In this document: one piece after another, positions 11,745 to 22,493 of the stretch
How positions within the stretch are numbered: position 1 is the stretch's first letter
Layout of the letters: each line of letters begins with the position of its first letter
DNA from: Heloderma charlesbogerti
Lineage: Eukaryota; Chordata; Lepidosauria; Squamata; Helodermatidae
Length of the DNA: 64,000 nt
Assembly: GCA_026122225.1 (NCBI GenBank)
Contig: JANEZZ010001958.1
Span: 248,001-312,000 of the forward strand
Direction of reading: 5' to 3'
Position numbers and translations under genes: made by a program
Notes under the pieces: model-generated
Databases searched by the model: none
Told to the model about the DNA's origin: nothing
What the model saw: the letters and a program-made list of their open reading frames with translations, nothing else

Positions 11745-12403
11745 TAGGGATGGCGGAGAATTTCTCCCCGAAACATCGGGGGGCCGAGCGCCAACGTGTT
11801 CGGCCCCCCGAACAAGTTTCAGTGAGAAATCCTCCGCCCCCCCCCGGGACGGGACTTACCTTCCCTGAATGGTAACGCAAATAGCAAAATGAGGGCAACG
11901 CAAATAGCAAATAGCATTCAGCATTCCCTTGTTTTCGCCGTAGTCTATGTAAATCTTTACGTAGACTAGACATGCCAAAATAAGGAACGCAAATGGCGGT
12001 CCCCATGGGAGCTGCCATTTGCGTACACGCTTTTCCCCCCCCCCAAAGTCACCCGTGATAGGCTACGTGACGATTTACATAGCCTATCATGGCTGACTTT
12101 GGAAATCTAGCCGTGATAGGCTACGTTAATCGTTACGTAGCCTATCATGGGTGTGGTGTGGGGTTTTTTTTGCAATGGTGGTGGCGGCAGCTGGTCGGGA
12201 CACCGGCCGCCGCCCCCGCCCCCGCCGAAACGCCGCCGAAACGCCGCCGGGACCCACCGCCAAGAGGGACATTTGCCGAAGGTAAGTCCCACCCCGGGGG
12301 GGGCGGGGGGGCCGGTGGAGAATTTCCCCAACACTTTCGGCAGGCTGAATGCGTCGGTGCTCAGCCTCCTGAAGATTCGTGGAGAAATTCTCCGCCAACC
12401 CTA
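11745..12403 (-). mobile_element. Multi-palindrome hAT-like element, internally rearranged
   Basis: Left TAGGGATGGCGGAGAATT with the GC hairpin GGGGGGCCGAG...TTCGGCCCCCCGAA; right end CCAACCCTA. Just after GACTTACC the sequence jumps straight into the central ACGCAAATAGC block, so most of the left palindrome arm is missing. The flanks GTTGTGAG and TCAGTAAC do not match. It may be an internal deletion or a hybrid of two copies. The right half has GATAGGCTACG hairpins (12054-12150) and a second terminal hairpin near 12330-12380, as if it carried two left-type ends. Confidence 0.7.
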
Positions 12404-12559
12404 TCAGTAACTAAACCTTAGGAGAGGCATTTCAAACTATTCAAAATGGGGTTGGGGTGGGAAAACTGCACAACAGCCAGGGACCATCGAAGGATCGGTG
12501 GATACGGGAAAAGGGGTTGGGGTCAGGAGAAGGAATCCTTGCCCTTTGTGGAATCCCTG

Positions 12560-12606
12560 AGTGCTGAATAGGGGTCCTGGAGGGCCAGATTTAGCCTGAG
12601 GTTCCC
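12560..12606. mobile_element. Terminal fragment of a CAGGGGTGGGGAACC-type hAT MITE
   Basis: GGTCCTGGAGGGCCAGATT and GGTTCCCCACCCCTAG are the end of a foldback hAT family common in sauropsids. Only one end is evident. Confidence 0.45.
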
Positions 12607-13584
12607 CACCCCTAGACTACAGGATGTAAGTCATGAAACCAATGTTGAACTCTGATTAGGTATTTATTTTACTAGGCCTTCAGTTCTCCTCTGCAATGGA
12701 GGCTTGAGCACGTTTCAAGCCTGTGTGTGTGCATTTGGTGAACCCTTAGGGATCTCCAGCAGTTAAAAACAAAGCATGACAACTCCTTTTAAAGTTTGAT
12801 TTTCAACCCTCTGTTGGAAGAGCAAGCTCCTTGATGCTGCTTATCTTGTTATCTCTCCCACCCTCCCAGTCTCTTCTTTTTTCTTGGGTGCCCTTGATGT
12901 GAAATAAGTTGATTTCCATCATTTCCATTGCATGAAGGATGTCATCCTTTCTTCTCCCATGGTTTTCATTTCAACCCCCACCCCCCCTTTACCGCCACTG
13001 CCTTTGTACTCAGTTCCATCTCTTAAGTGGAACTGACCACACAGTTTCACTCGCTAAAAGAGCAGATTGTAAAATCAGACCAGTGATATGAGTTTGCCCC
13101 TGGCTTTCATGGCTACTATACTGTTGAATACTCTATTCACCTCGAATCGCAGGACTCATGCAGGGAACTGAACACCATAAATCATTAGCCCTTCTAACTC
13201 AATGTGCAGCTGCATTGCTAGCCAAAGGATTAACGTTTGACTGTGAGACATTCTGCAAGCTGCCGGAGTAGGTCATCATTGTGTGACTGTCGATTTCCCA
13301 GGAATAATTACCATGCACAGCTGTCCCTAGTTCCTGTTTACTATAGCTTTTCTTCCTAACCTTTGGAAAAAGCAAGGTGGGTATTTGTATAGAATGGCCA
13401 AGGGTGTTCTATTAACCTGCTGGGGATTCAGGAAAATAGAGACCATGTCCAAGCAGGGTGAATGTTGGCAAGCCCTAAGTGTAGAGAAACATTATATTCA
13501 AAAAGAGACCTCTTTATGTTATATTTCTCCCATAGTCAGACCTGGTCCAAAGGCTATCTCTGTCTTGTAAGACTGCACACCAGC
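12607..13584. other. About 1 kb without recognised features
   Basis: No repeat family or gene recognised. Confidence 0.4.
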
Positions 13585-13650
13585 CTCCCCAAACCTAGTG
13601 CACTCCAGATGTTTTGGACTACTTCTTGTCATCCTCCCTGACCACTGGCA
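13585..13650. mobile_element. Fragment of the 'CCAGATGTTTTGGACTA' foldback repeat
   Basis: CCCCAAACCTAGTGCACTCC followed by AGATGTTTTGGACTAC matches one arm of the palindrome at 16612-16735. Confidence 0.5.
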
Positions 13651-13709
13651 AGGGATGTCCACGAATTTTGTTCCTGTTTGCAAGCCATGTGAACATGTCC
13701 TGATCGCAA

Positions 13710-14412
13710 TAGGGATGTACGAAAGTCACTTACCTTTTCGAAGGGTGACATTTGTGGTGGGGATATTTACGTAGCCTATCACGGCAAAAATACGTGATAT
13801 TTACATAGCCTATCACAGCAAAAAAAACAAACAAACCAGCAAACGCAAATGGCAGTGGCTACGGCGGCTGCCATTTGCGTTCCCTTTTTTTTTTTGCCAT
13901 GATAGGTTATGTAAATAAAAACAGCAAAAAAAAAAAGGGAACACAAATGGCGGCTACTACGTTATTTGCACCCCTCTCTTTTGCCGTAATAGCCTACATA
14001 AATATTTATGTAGGTTATCACGGCCCCCCAAAAAAGGGAACGCAAATGGCGGCCATCGTAGCTGCCATTTACGTTCCCTTTTTGTTTGCCTTGATAGGCT
14101 ATGTAAATACTTACATATCCTATCACAGCTTCTGCAGGGATGCAAATGGCATCCCTGCATTAGCCTTGATAGGCTACGTAAGTATTTACCTATTTACGTA
14201 GCCTATCACGGCTATAGTGATGAAGCGAATGGCAAACACGGACACGGCCACCATTCACAAGTCAGCGCGAACGGCAGCAGGTAGGTGTCCCATTTTGCGT
14301 GCCTTTCATGGGGTGGGGGGGCAGGGGGCTTCGTTCCACCATGGATTTCGGGGGGCTGAATGCACTGGCATTCGGCCTCACTGAGATCCATGGCAGAATT
14401 CTGACATCCCTA
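13710..14412 (+). mobile_element. Multi-palindrome hAT-like element, near-perfect TSD
   Basis: Starts TAGGGATGTACGAAAGTCAC and ends GACATCCCTA. Duplication GATCGCAA (13702-13709) / GATCGCAT (14413-14420), 7 of 8. The interior alternates GATAGGCTA-type hairpins with hairpins made of GCAAATGGCGGC / GCTGCCATTTGCGTTCCC. The right terminal hairpin is GGGGGGCTGAATGC...GCATTCGGCCTC. Same layout as the outer element at 57851-60223. Confidence 0.85.
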
Positions 14413-14470
14413 GATCGCATCCACAAATGTGAGTGTGAGAAGGAATGCAGTTGTTGTTGTTGCTCATTTG

Positions 14471-14690
14471 TTTGTTGATTGATTGATTGATTGATTGATT
14501 TCGATACTGCCCAATAGCGAAGGTTCTCTGGGGAGTTCACAACACCCCTCCCCAATACAAATGGCAACATTATAGACATCATACAACATTACATAATACT
14601 GCATTATAATAAAACATAACCTTAAAAAAAGCCATCACACTTAAAACAATTTAAATAGCTAAAAACAATTGCAGTAAACCACCTGAAAAC
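14471..14690 (-). mobile_element. LINE/SINE 3'-end fragment with (TGAT)n tail
   Basis: A GATT run is followed by ATACTGCCCAATAGCGAAG, CTCTGGGGAGTTCACAA and an A-rich stretch with AAAACAATT words. This is the reverse complement of a 3' end common in reptile genomes (…TATTGGGC.GTAT then tail). I cannot name the family with certainty. Confidence 0.5.
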
Positions 14691-14728
14691 AGACCTGTTC
14701 AAGACAGCTGGCATGAGTGGCCTGTCAT

Positions 14729-15622
14729 TAGGGATGGCGGAGAATTTCTCCCCGAAACTTCGGGGGGCCGAGCGCCAACGTGTTCGGCCCCCCGAACAAG
14801 TTTCGGGGAGAAATCCTCCCCCCCACCCCCCACCCCCCCGGGACGGGACTTACCTTCCCCGAATGTCCCTCCCGGTGGCGGGTCTGGCCGGCGGTTCGTC
14901 GGGTGTTCGTGCGGGGCGGGAGCGGCAGCCGGTCTTTTGACCGGCTGCCGCCGCCGCCATTCCAATGAAAGAAAGAAAAAAAATGCCCCCTGATAGGCTG
15001 CATGACGATTAACGTAGCCTATCACGGCTAGATTTGCAAAGTCAGCCGTGATAGGCTACGTCAATCGTCACGTAGCCTATCACGGGTGACTTAAAAAAAA
15101 AAAAAAAAGCGCGTACGGATAATGGTGGCCCCCATAGGGAGCTGCCATTCCCATTCCTTATTTGGTCGCTGTAGTCTACGTAAAGGTTTATAATAGCGTT
15201 GCCCTTATTTTCGCCGTAGTCTACGTAAATCTTTACATAGACTACAGCGACCAAATAAGGAACGCGAATGGCGGCTCCCTATGGGGGCCGCCATTAGCGT
15301 ACGCGCTTTTTTTTTTTTAAAGTCACCTGTGATAGGCTACGTGACGATTGACGTAGCCTATCATGGCTGACTTTGCAAATCTAGCCATGATAGGCTACGT
15401 TAATCGTCACGTAGCCTATCAGGGGGCGTTTTTTTTTAAAAAAAAAACTTCCGAGTTCGCGGCCGGGCGAGGCGGGAAGCCTTCCCCCCGGCCTGAATTT
15501 CGGCCGGGGCGAGGCGGGAAGCCTCCCCCCCCAGCCTGAACTTCACGGGGGGAGCAGTGAAGCGCCTCCCCCCCGCCGCGAACAACCTTCGAGGACAGGT
15601 AAGTGACTTTCGTCCACCCCTA
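14729..15622 (-). mobile_element. Multi-palindrome hAT-like element, perfect TSD
   Basis: Starts TAGGGATGGCGG and ends CCACCCCTA. Perfect 8-bp duplication CCTGTCAT (14721-14728, 15623-15630). Close relative of the copy at 1951: left GC hairpin, GATAGGCTGCATGACG hairpins, central palindrome at about 15115-15300 with TAGTCTACGTAAA hairpins, second hairpin pair to 15420, GC-rich right block, then AGGTAAGTGACTTTCG before the end. Confidence 0.88.
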
Positions 15623-15979
15623 CCTGTCATATGCCATTAAATGCCTGGGAGTAGAGGGCAGTCTTAACCTGGCACCGAAAAAATGACTATGTTGGTTCCA
15701 GTCGGGTCTCAGTGGGGAGCTTAGAGTCAGGGAGCCACTACTGAGAAGGACCTGTTCCTTGTTGCCACCTTCTGAGCCTCCCTTGGAGGTGGCACTCGGA
15801 GGAAGGCCCCAGATGTTGATTATAGGGTCCAGGTAGGTTCAGGTCGGGAGAAGCGTCCCATCAGTCATTGCAGTCCTGAGTGGCCTAAAGCTTTATAGTT
15901 TAAAACCAGCACCTCGAATCGGGCTCAGAAATATACAGGCAGCCAATGCAAGCAGGGCAGAATCAGTCTTACATGCTCA

Positions 15980-16204
15980 GGAATTTTTTGCAATTTCCTG
16001 AACTTGCATTCATGTTCATGAAGTGTGCATTTGTGCCAATCCACCTCCCCCCCCCGCATGCATGTTTGCACTTTAGCCTATAGGGGAAAATGCAAATTTT
16101 TGGTAGGGAATAATGCACATTTTTAAAAATGCATTTTTTTCCAATTGGGAAAAGTACGCACTTTTAAAAATGCAAATTTTTCCTGGGGGTACATTCTTCT
16201 CAAT

Positions 16205-16235
<31 letters not shown>

Positions 16236-16370
16236 AAGAAGAAGAAGAAGAAGAAGAAGAAGAAGAAGAAGAGATCTTCGTGTTTGGGATTGCAAACGAG
16301 GAAAATTAGCTTTGAGGAAGAATTCAGAGAACCTCAGTAAACTAGAACATTGCATGTTCATCCATCCCTA
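15980..16370. mobile_element. hAT-like element, right end intact
   Basis: Ends GTTCATCCATCCCTA. The interior has TTTTTAAAAATGCATTTTT words and is interrupted by a GAA microsatellite. GAATTCAGAGAACCTCAG near the right end matches the TTTATCAGG group. The left end is not identified. Confidence 0.5.
16206..16271. repeat. (GAA)n microsatellite
   Basis: About 22 GAA units. It creates a meaningless lysine-rich frame. Confidence 0.98.
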
Positions 16371-16611
16371 TCATTGGCCATGCAGACTTAAGCCGATGGG
16401 AGATGCCATTCAGAACATTTAGCTGAGGGGTGGGGGGGCAGGTTGGAGAAGGCTGCTACACAGTAGAATCTTGATGTTACATTTTGCTGCCTTCATTGCT
16501 CAACCCAACATCTACAATTCTTATGATGCCCTGCTCTCTCAAATTAGATTGCACTTCAATATATTGATGTCATATTTCCTTCTTTATCACATATTTCACC
16601 CTTCTCTAACT

Positions 16612-16735
16612 TGGTTCCAACCGGATGTTTTGGACTACAACTCCCAGCATTCCTGACCATTCACCATGCAGACTGGGGCTGATGAGTGCTGAAGTCCAAA
16701 ACATCTGGAGGGCCCCCATTGGGGAAGGCTAATGT
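16612..16735. mobile_element. Foldback MITE 'GATGTTTTGGACTACAACTC'
   Basis: CCGGATGTTTTGGACTACAA at the left pairs with TGAAGTCCAAAACATCTGGA at the right, with a GACCATTCACCATGC centre. This short palindromic repeat is common in reptile DNA and is probably hAT-related. Confidence 0.6.
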
Positions 16736-16802
16736 ATTCTATTTATATTTATTCAGTATTTATATGATATGATATTTAGTCCCCCCCGCCCCATATTGTT
16801 TC

Positions 16803-16880
16803 AGAACATAAGAACGTAAGAAGAGCCCTGCTGGAACAAACCAAACGTCTATAGTTGAGCATTCTGTTTCCCATAATGGA
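16803..16880 (-). mobile_element. CR1-like LINE 3' tip
   Basis: GAACATAAGAACGTAAGAAG followed by AGCCCTGCTGGAACAAACC is the reverse complement of the GGGCTCTTCTTATGTTCTTATG end seen on the plus strand at 28370-28391. Confidence 0.7.
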
Positions 16881-17091
16881 CAAGACAACCAAAAAGGGCT
16901 AAAGATCACACAGTTGATATACTTTAACCACTAGAGTCTAATGTTTATGCGCAAGCCATGTGTACGTCTTATTACAATCATGTGTAACTTATATGGCATA
17001 AAATCCAAGTATATAATGCCTGGAGGCTAATAAAGAGCCATCCCTGCCAAAGAAATCCAAAGAATAAAATATACACATACAAAGTTGTAAT

Positions 17092-17617
17092 TAGGGATGG
17101 ACAGACCCATCACAGTCTGGGTTGTGGGGGAGCTCAACGAGCTCCCCCGCCCCATGCTAGCACTGCCTGGACCCACTTGGCGAGCCTCCTTGCTCGCCCT
17201 GCCTACCCACCTGCCTAACCATGTGAGGTGCCCAAGCAACCCCTCCTCTCCACACCAAGGACTCTGGCAGTCTACCCCTTGTGCTCTTTGCACACCAGGG
17301 CTTGACTGCCGGAGTCCTCACCATCCCCCCCTCAAGCTCTCTAGCCTTGTCCTCCTCCCAAAAAGGCCAGGGCTAGAGCTCCGGGGTGCCACCAAGGCCC
17401 TTCCTGTGCATGTCAGTTTTCAAGGGCTTCCTTATAGCTGGCAGAGGCAGGACGAGTCCTCGGTGGTGCTCCCATCCACTCCCCGAGCTCCAGGGCACTT
17501 GGCAGCCAGGTCCATCAGCACCTCACAGCTCAGCAAGCTGGGTCCAGGTGGCGAGATGGGGAGGTGGAGGGAATCTGTTAGACTCCACCCCCTCCTCAGA
17601 CTCCCGCACCATCCCTA
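17092..17617. mobile_element. hAT-like element, GC-rich 'GGATGGACAGACCC' group
   Basis: Starts TAGGGATGGACAGACCC and ends CACCATCCCTA. Flanks GTTGTAAT (17084-17091) and GTTGGAAC (17618-17625) match at 6 of 8. Open frames in its GC-rich interior are compositional. Confidence 0.65.
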
Positions 17618-17762
17618 GTTGGAACACAGGAATTTAGAACTGTGTGCCTTATTTTCATATGTGGGAATTTGACTGTACTAATGCAGAAGAGTTTTATATT
17701 CAACCTTCACAGACAGAGGCACCATGAACCCCAACAAAATTTTATTTGAATGAGAGATATTA

Positions 17763-17784
17763 ACAACAACAACAACAACAACAA
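17763..17784. repeat. (AAC)n microsatellite
   Basis: Seven AAC units. Confidence 0.9.
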
Positions 17785-17816
17785 TGAACAAGAGGTGGGA
17801 AGACAGATACACAAAC

Positions 17817-18215
17817 TAGGGTTGTTGGAGAAATCTGTTCGGGTGGTGATCGATGAGTTTTCTGAGATTTGGCCCCCCAGACTTTGTTCTAGTTCCAGCT
17901 AGAGTGCTTGACTCTGTCTGCAGTGAGTCGGGTGAGTTCGTGGATTTTCCTGGCATTTTGCACTTCTTTTTGCAAATTGTGCAATTTGCTCAAATTTCTG
18001 AGCAATTGGGGCACATTACCGAACAATTTGGGCCAATTATGGCTGCTTTTGCACCATTTAATCTGTAATTGGTGCCAATCGCAGAACCAGTGGGGAAAAC
18101 TGCTCAAAAATGTTTCCAGCATTAGGGGAAAAGGCAGCCACTCACATCGCGAAAGGCAAATCAAGTTGTACACCCTGCAAAACTCCATCAAGTTAAAACA
18201 GAACAGGATCCACAA
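17817..18215. mobile_element. hAT-like foldback element, right end decayed
   Basis: Starts TAGGGTTGTTGGAGAAAT. The interior parallels 4174-4603, including GCAAATTGTGCAATTTGC near 17972 and AACTCCATCAAGTTAAAAC near the right. The terminal CATCCCTA is not recognisable. Confidence 0.5.
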
Positions 18216-18401
18216 TACAGAGGACTGCCTTCACCCATATCACCCTACCCAATCAGGAAGAGAGACCCACCTGTAGCCCTAGCTCTCATTTGCCCACCTG
18301 TGAGAGCAGCTATGTGGGTGACCACCTGTGAGAGGGACTTCTTTCCAGTGGCCCCACACCTCTAGAATAAGTTCCCATCAGGGATGTGCAATGCTCCTTC
18401 G

Positions 18402-18929
18402 TAGGGGTGGGCGGATCACTCACCGTCTGTTCTGCGACAGTGTCTGTGGGGGGGGGAAGGCGATCCATTCCTCTCCCCCCAGAATCCTCCAGGGCTACTC
18501 TGCATCTGGAGGATTTCACGGATCCACACTCCTGCTCCGTGGTGGTGGCGATATGGTAATGGCATCCGCCATTACCATATTCCTTGGGTTAATACAGCCA
18601 CAAATGGCATAGTGGATGCCACTTGAGGCTGTAAAGCCCTGAGTTCACCCTAATTGTAGCTGTTTACAGCTCAATTTACATAAAAACCATTGCTTTATAG
18701 CTGCCACTGGCATCCACTATGCCATTTGTGGCTGTATTAACCCAAGGAATATGGTAATGGCGGATGCCATTACCGTATTGCAAATGGTAACACAGAGCCG
18801 GAGTGCCATTCCACAGGGAATCCTCCAGACTCGGAGGTAAGTGGGGCCATTTTGCCATGGATTCCGGAGGCTGGATTCCAAAGAATCTGGCCTCACTGGA
18901 GTCCACGGCAGATTTCTCCAACATCCCCA
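18402..18929 (+). mobile_element. hAT-like element with long palindrome
   Basis: Starts TAGGGGTGGGCGG and ends ACATCCCCA. The interior is a palindrome: the arm around 18545-18627 (ATATGGTAATGGCATCCGCC...ACAAATGGCATAGTGGATGCC) pairs with 18705-18780. The right hairpin is GGCTGGATTC...GAATCTGGCCTC. Flanks CTCCTTCG and TGCCTTTT match at only 4 of 8, so the TSD is doubtful. A CAGGGATGTGC word at 18379 could be an alternative start. Confidence 0.65.
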
Positions 18930-18934
18930 TGCCT

Positions 18935-19154
18935 TTTTTTGCAGGCTTTTAGGTAGGCTTTGAAAACATAGGCATTTACTCTGGCCTCCTCCTGATATGC
19001 TTGCTGCTGTTACTGTTTTTATTGCTGGTTTTGTTGGCTTCTTACTGTTTTCTTGTGCTTTTATCAATTTTAATATTGTATTGCTTTTATGTGTTTTATT
19101 GTTCTACGCTGCCTTGGGAAGACTCCTGCCCTGAGAGGTGGCCAGGAAATTTAA

Positions 19155-19186
<32 letters not shown>
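18935..19186 (+). mobile_element. LINE 3' end with (AAT)n tail
   Basis: TTTTATTGTTCTACGCTGCC followed by TTGGGAAGACTC...GAGAGGTGGCCAGGAAATTT and an AAT run has the form of a reptile LINE/SINE 3' end (…GCCTTGGGA…GGCGGGATATAAAT…). Family not assigned. The microsatellite tail occupies 19156-19186. Confidence 0.5.
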
Positions 19187-19187
<1 letters not shown>

Positions 19188-19457
19188 GACCATGAGATGT
19201 ACATCTAAGAGGTTGGTTTAGAATGGAACTAGACTGATCTGTCCATCGCTATTTCTCACTTCCCTGGGCTGGACCTCTCAGACTTTATTAAGTGCTCCAA
19301 TCAAGGTCAACAGCATAACGCCCATCGCTAACTTTCATTCATTCCTTTTCTCACTAGTGTTCAAATATAACATCAACCTTTCTCATGCCTGCTTCGTCAT
19401 TATTGTCCAAAAGCCATGCAGTGAGAGGAAAATTTGATGTTCTTTCATTTGTGAAGT

Positions 19458-19508
19458 TGTCTCTCTCTCTCTCTCTCATTCTCTCTCCCCTCTCTCCTTC
19501 TCTCTCTT
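19458..19508. repeat. CT-rich simple repeat
   Basis: Interrupted (CT)n. Confidence 0.85.
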
Positions 19509-20065
19509 GCCACAATGTCTAGCTCTGTGAAGTGTGAAAATGCACTAATTAATTTTCTGCATCACTGAAATGAAGCCACCATCAAACTAGGATGTTTGTG
19601 CACAGCCGGCAGTGGGACAGACTGACATCTTCTGGATCTAATCTTACCCAGGAGAGTACATTTATGGTTACCAGATGTCCCTCTTTTTAAGAGACGTTCC
19701 CACATTTTAAAAAGAATGCCCTTTTCTCCAGAGCATCTTAACTCCACAGAGCACACTTATAGTAGTGCTTTAGAACTTGGTAAAAATAATATTGTCACTC
19801 TGGAGTATTCCCTATTTATTTATTTATTTGACATTCTAATTTGGGTAAATCTTAAATGGCTTCTTTCCCATTTTTATGAATTGCAATTTCTGCTAACTTC
19901 CTTTTCAGATATGGATGATAGCAGAAGTTATGTGCCTTATGAATAGCTTAACAGATGTTAAAATTCTGAGTCAATCCTGTATTTTGACATCTTCAGTTTA
20001 ATAAACTACCACATAAAAAGTTAGCCTGACTTCCAGGACCTAATTGCAAAGAGCACTTGCCAGTA

Positions 20066-20213
20066 GAAATGGATAAATCTGTCAGTTCTGCTTTTTCCTG
20101 CATTCAACTTTTTTTCAACATCTCAAGTCCTTTCCATCCCAAATATGAAGATATTTGAGAGTTCGGGCAAATTATTATCAAAACTGAACTGAAACAAATT
20201 TCTCAGCCATCTT
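20066..20213. mobile_element. Short hAT-like MITE, 'ATGGATAAATCTGTCAGTTC' group
   Basis: Related short copies occur near 20729-20870 and 63765-63852: ATGGAT.AAT at the left, AAGTCCTTTC and ATGAAGATAT inside, ACTGAAACAAA..TCTCAGCCAT at the right. The termini are decayed. Confidence 0.45.
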
Positions 20214-20353
20214 CACTGGCCAAAACTACACCCATTCCCAGCATGGGGAGGACCATGCTGTCCCTGCATACCACAGCATACCACTCTTTACCTCCATAAC
20301 AATAGTGGTAAAAAGAAAAGAAACAAAGAAGAGGTGGGAATTCTAATTCAACA

Positions 20354-20648
20354 TAGGGATGGATGGATGATCTCCCTGCCTTGTTTCATGGGGTGCCCGC
20401 CCAGCCCCTGACCCTGCTTGCTCGCCACTGGACCCATGCCCCCCCCATGCTCGGCAAGCTGCCCGTAGTCACCCGGGAGCCTTCAGCAAGTGCTGCAAGT
20501 GCCATTTTACCCCCAAAATGTGTGCGTCTAGTGATGCGCAAAAGGGGGCCATGAATGGCCCATATATGCAAGAATAAAGGTGTAAACAGTTCAGATGGGA
20601 GGGAGTTCCTCGGACTCCCAGACCCAACAGGTTCCCACGCCTTCCTTG
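20354..20648. mobile_element. hAT-like element, perfect TSD, decayed right TIR
   Basis: Starts TAGGGATGGATGG. The right end GCCTTCCTTG is a degraded CATCCCTA. Perfect 8-bp duplication ATTCAACA (20346-20353, 20649-20656). GC-rich interior resembling the group at 25246. Confidence 0.65.
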
Positions 20649-20728
20649 ATTCAACACTAACAAGGCTGAATACAGAGGGATTCAAACCCAGACTTTTAAG
20701 AGCGAAGCATTCAAAGCCCTGGGCCCAA

Positions 20729-20870
20729 ATGGATGAATTTATCAGGCATTTCGGTTGTCGTTGTTGGTGAGTTCAAGTTCTTTCTTGCCCCAGTATGAAG
20801 ATATCTGTGAATTTTGGTAAGTTCTCATTAAAAAGAAACTGAAACAAAATTCTCACCTGTCCCTATGTTC
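20729..20870. mobile_element. Short hAT-like MITE, copy 2
   Basis: ATGGATGAATTTATCAGGC at the left and TCTCACCTGTCCCTA at the right; same internal words as 20066-20213. No clear TSD. Confidence 0.45.
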
Positions 20871-20946
20871 CACATCTTACTGCAGTCCCTATTGTCCATG
20901 GTAACATGTGGTCAAGGAATAAGAGGATAAGCGGAGTAGACACAAG

Positions 20947-21364
20947 TAGGGATCTTGGAGCAATTTGTGATGGACTAAAATGAGCTCGGATTTCTAAGAA
21001 TCTGACCTGTGGAATCTGTTGCAGAGCAAGCTCTTCAGGCTGCGCAGAGTCCATGGACTTTTGGATGTTGTTTTTTACTTTCCCGAAATTTGCACATATT
21101 TATTTGTGGCCCCCTTTTGCAAATACACATGTTTCTGCTGAGGAAAAGTGGAGTGGAATGTGGGACAATATGCTAAATGTTACATACCAAGGTAAATTAT
21201 ATGAATTCTTAAAGGACCGCTTCTGTAATTATTTGCGTAGTTTTCCGCATGATGAAAATATTCACATCTGTCTGTGAGTGGATAACAGAACAAAAGGTGT
21301 CAGACAATCTGCAAAATGGGTTTTACACAGATGGAGTGAGTTTTACACAGTCTGAACATCCCTG
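20947..21364. mobile_element. hAT-like element, 'GAGCTCGGATTTCTAAG' group
   Basis: Starts TAGGGATCTTGGAG and ends ACATCCCTG. Flanks GACACAAG (20939-20946) and TCCACAAG (21365-21372) match at 6 of 8. Left module GATTTCTAAGAATC is the hairpin also seen at other termini of the superfamily. Close to the copy at 21582. Confidence 0.65.
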
Positions 21365-21581
21365 TCCACAAGCCATTGCAAATCTCTAGGATTAGGGTGC
21401 AAGCCAACAAAACAGAGCAAGTGGTTTCTTGAATTGCATCCGAATGTTTTCCAGCTTAAAACAAAACAAAACATAACAATAACAAAAATAAGGAAACTAA
21501 CAAAAATTGTCCACTGCCATCAACAGCAACAAGGGGTGGAATCCAGTGAGCTGCTTTTGTCAGAGGAACTGGGGGGGGGAT

Positions 21582-21996
21582 TAGGGATGCTGGAAGAATT
21601 CAAGATGGATTAAAATGAGCTCAGATTTCTAAGAATCCAAACTGCGAAATCTGCTGTAGAGCGACTCCCTCAGACCGCGTGGTGTCCGTGGACTTTGGGA
21701 TGATTTTTTACTTTCCCGAAATTTATGCATATACATTCGTAAGAAAATACATATGTTTCTGCTGAGGAAACCTTGAATGGAATGGGGGACAATATGCTGA
21801 ATGTTACGTACTGAGGTACATTATGTAAATATTTACATAAATACTTATGTTAATGTTTACATAATTATTTCTGCATTTTTCTGCATGATGAAAAAAGAAT
21901 ATCCACATCTGTCTGTGGGCAGATGACGGAATGAAAGGAGCCTGAATATCTGCAAAACACAGACGGAGCAGATTTTACATAGTCTGTGCATCCTTA
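21582..21996. mobile_element. hAT-like element, second copy of the same group
   Basis: Starts TAGGGATGCTGGAAGAATTC and ends GCATCCTTA. Flanks GGGGGGAT and GGGGTAAT match at 6 of 8. Internal TTCTGCTGAGGAAA, GGGGGACAATATGCTGAATG and ATTTCTGCATTTTTCTGCAT are shared with 20947. Interior TACGTACTGAGGTACATTA and TTTACATAAATACTTATG are short palindromic words. Confidence 0.65.
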
Positions 21997-22119
21997 GGGG
22001 TAATTCCCCCTCCCACACAGAACCCCCCCACCCAAACCATCAAAATCTTCTCTGAATTATTGGAGAAACCTCCAGAGCACATTTTGGGGCACAGGGGGCT
22101 TCAGGAGGGAGGAGAGGAG

Positions 22120-22485
22120 CAGGGATCTTTGAGAAATTTGTTTGAGTTCGATTTTTTTCAGGATTTAATCAGTTCATACCTTCTGGACCAAACATAGTCT
22201 TGGATGCAATCTGCATTTCTGAGATTGCAGTGTGATTCGTGGACCAAAACAAAATAAAAATGCATGTGACTTGAAAAATGTGCAGAAATATGTTTTAATC
22301 AATGGGAGACGAATTTGAGAGATGTGCTCAATTGATCTATATGTTTGGGAAAATATGCATGAAAAGACTTATGATTTTTCATGCAAAAAGCTCACAGTCT
22401 GAAATGGACTCAAGTTGGAACAAGCTTTGAGATGGGATTTGAAGACGTTCAGTGAGCTCGATTTTTTCTGATTCGCACATTCCTA
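22120..22485. mobile_element. hAT-like element, 366 bp, 'TTTATCAGG' group
   Basis: Starts CAGGGATCTTTGAG and ends CACATTCCTA. Flanks GAGAGGAG (22112-22119) and GAGTGGAG (22486-22493) match at 7 of 8. This is one of the cleanest copies of the group and defines its length. Confidence 0.75.
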
Positions 22486-22493
22486 GAGTGGAG

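Noticed and set aside
13745..14210. Regularly spaced short palindromes resembling a CRISPR array
   Set aside because: The hairpins differ in sequence, alternate with other hairpins and lie between hAT TIRs with an 8-bp duplication; the context is a vertebrate genome.
17097..17618. 173-residue proline-rich ORF
   Set aside because: Coincides with the borders of a GC-rich hAT-like element and has no recognisable domain.
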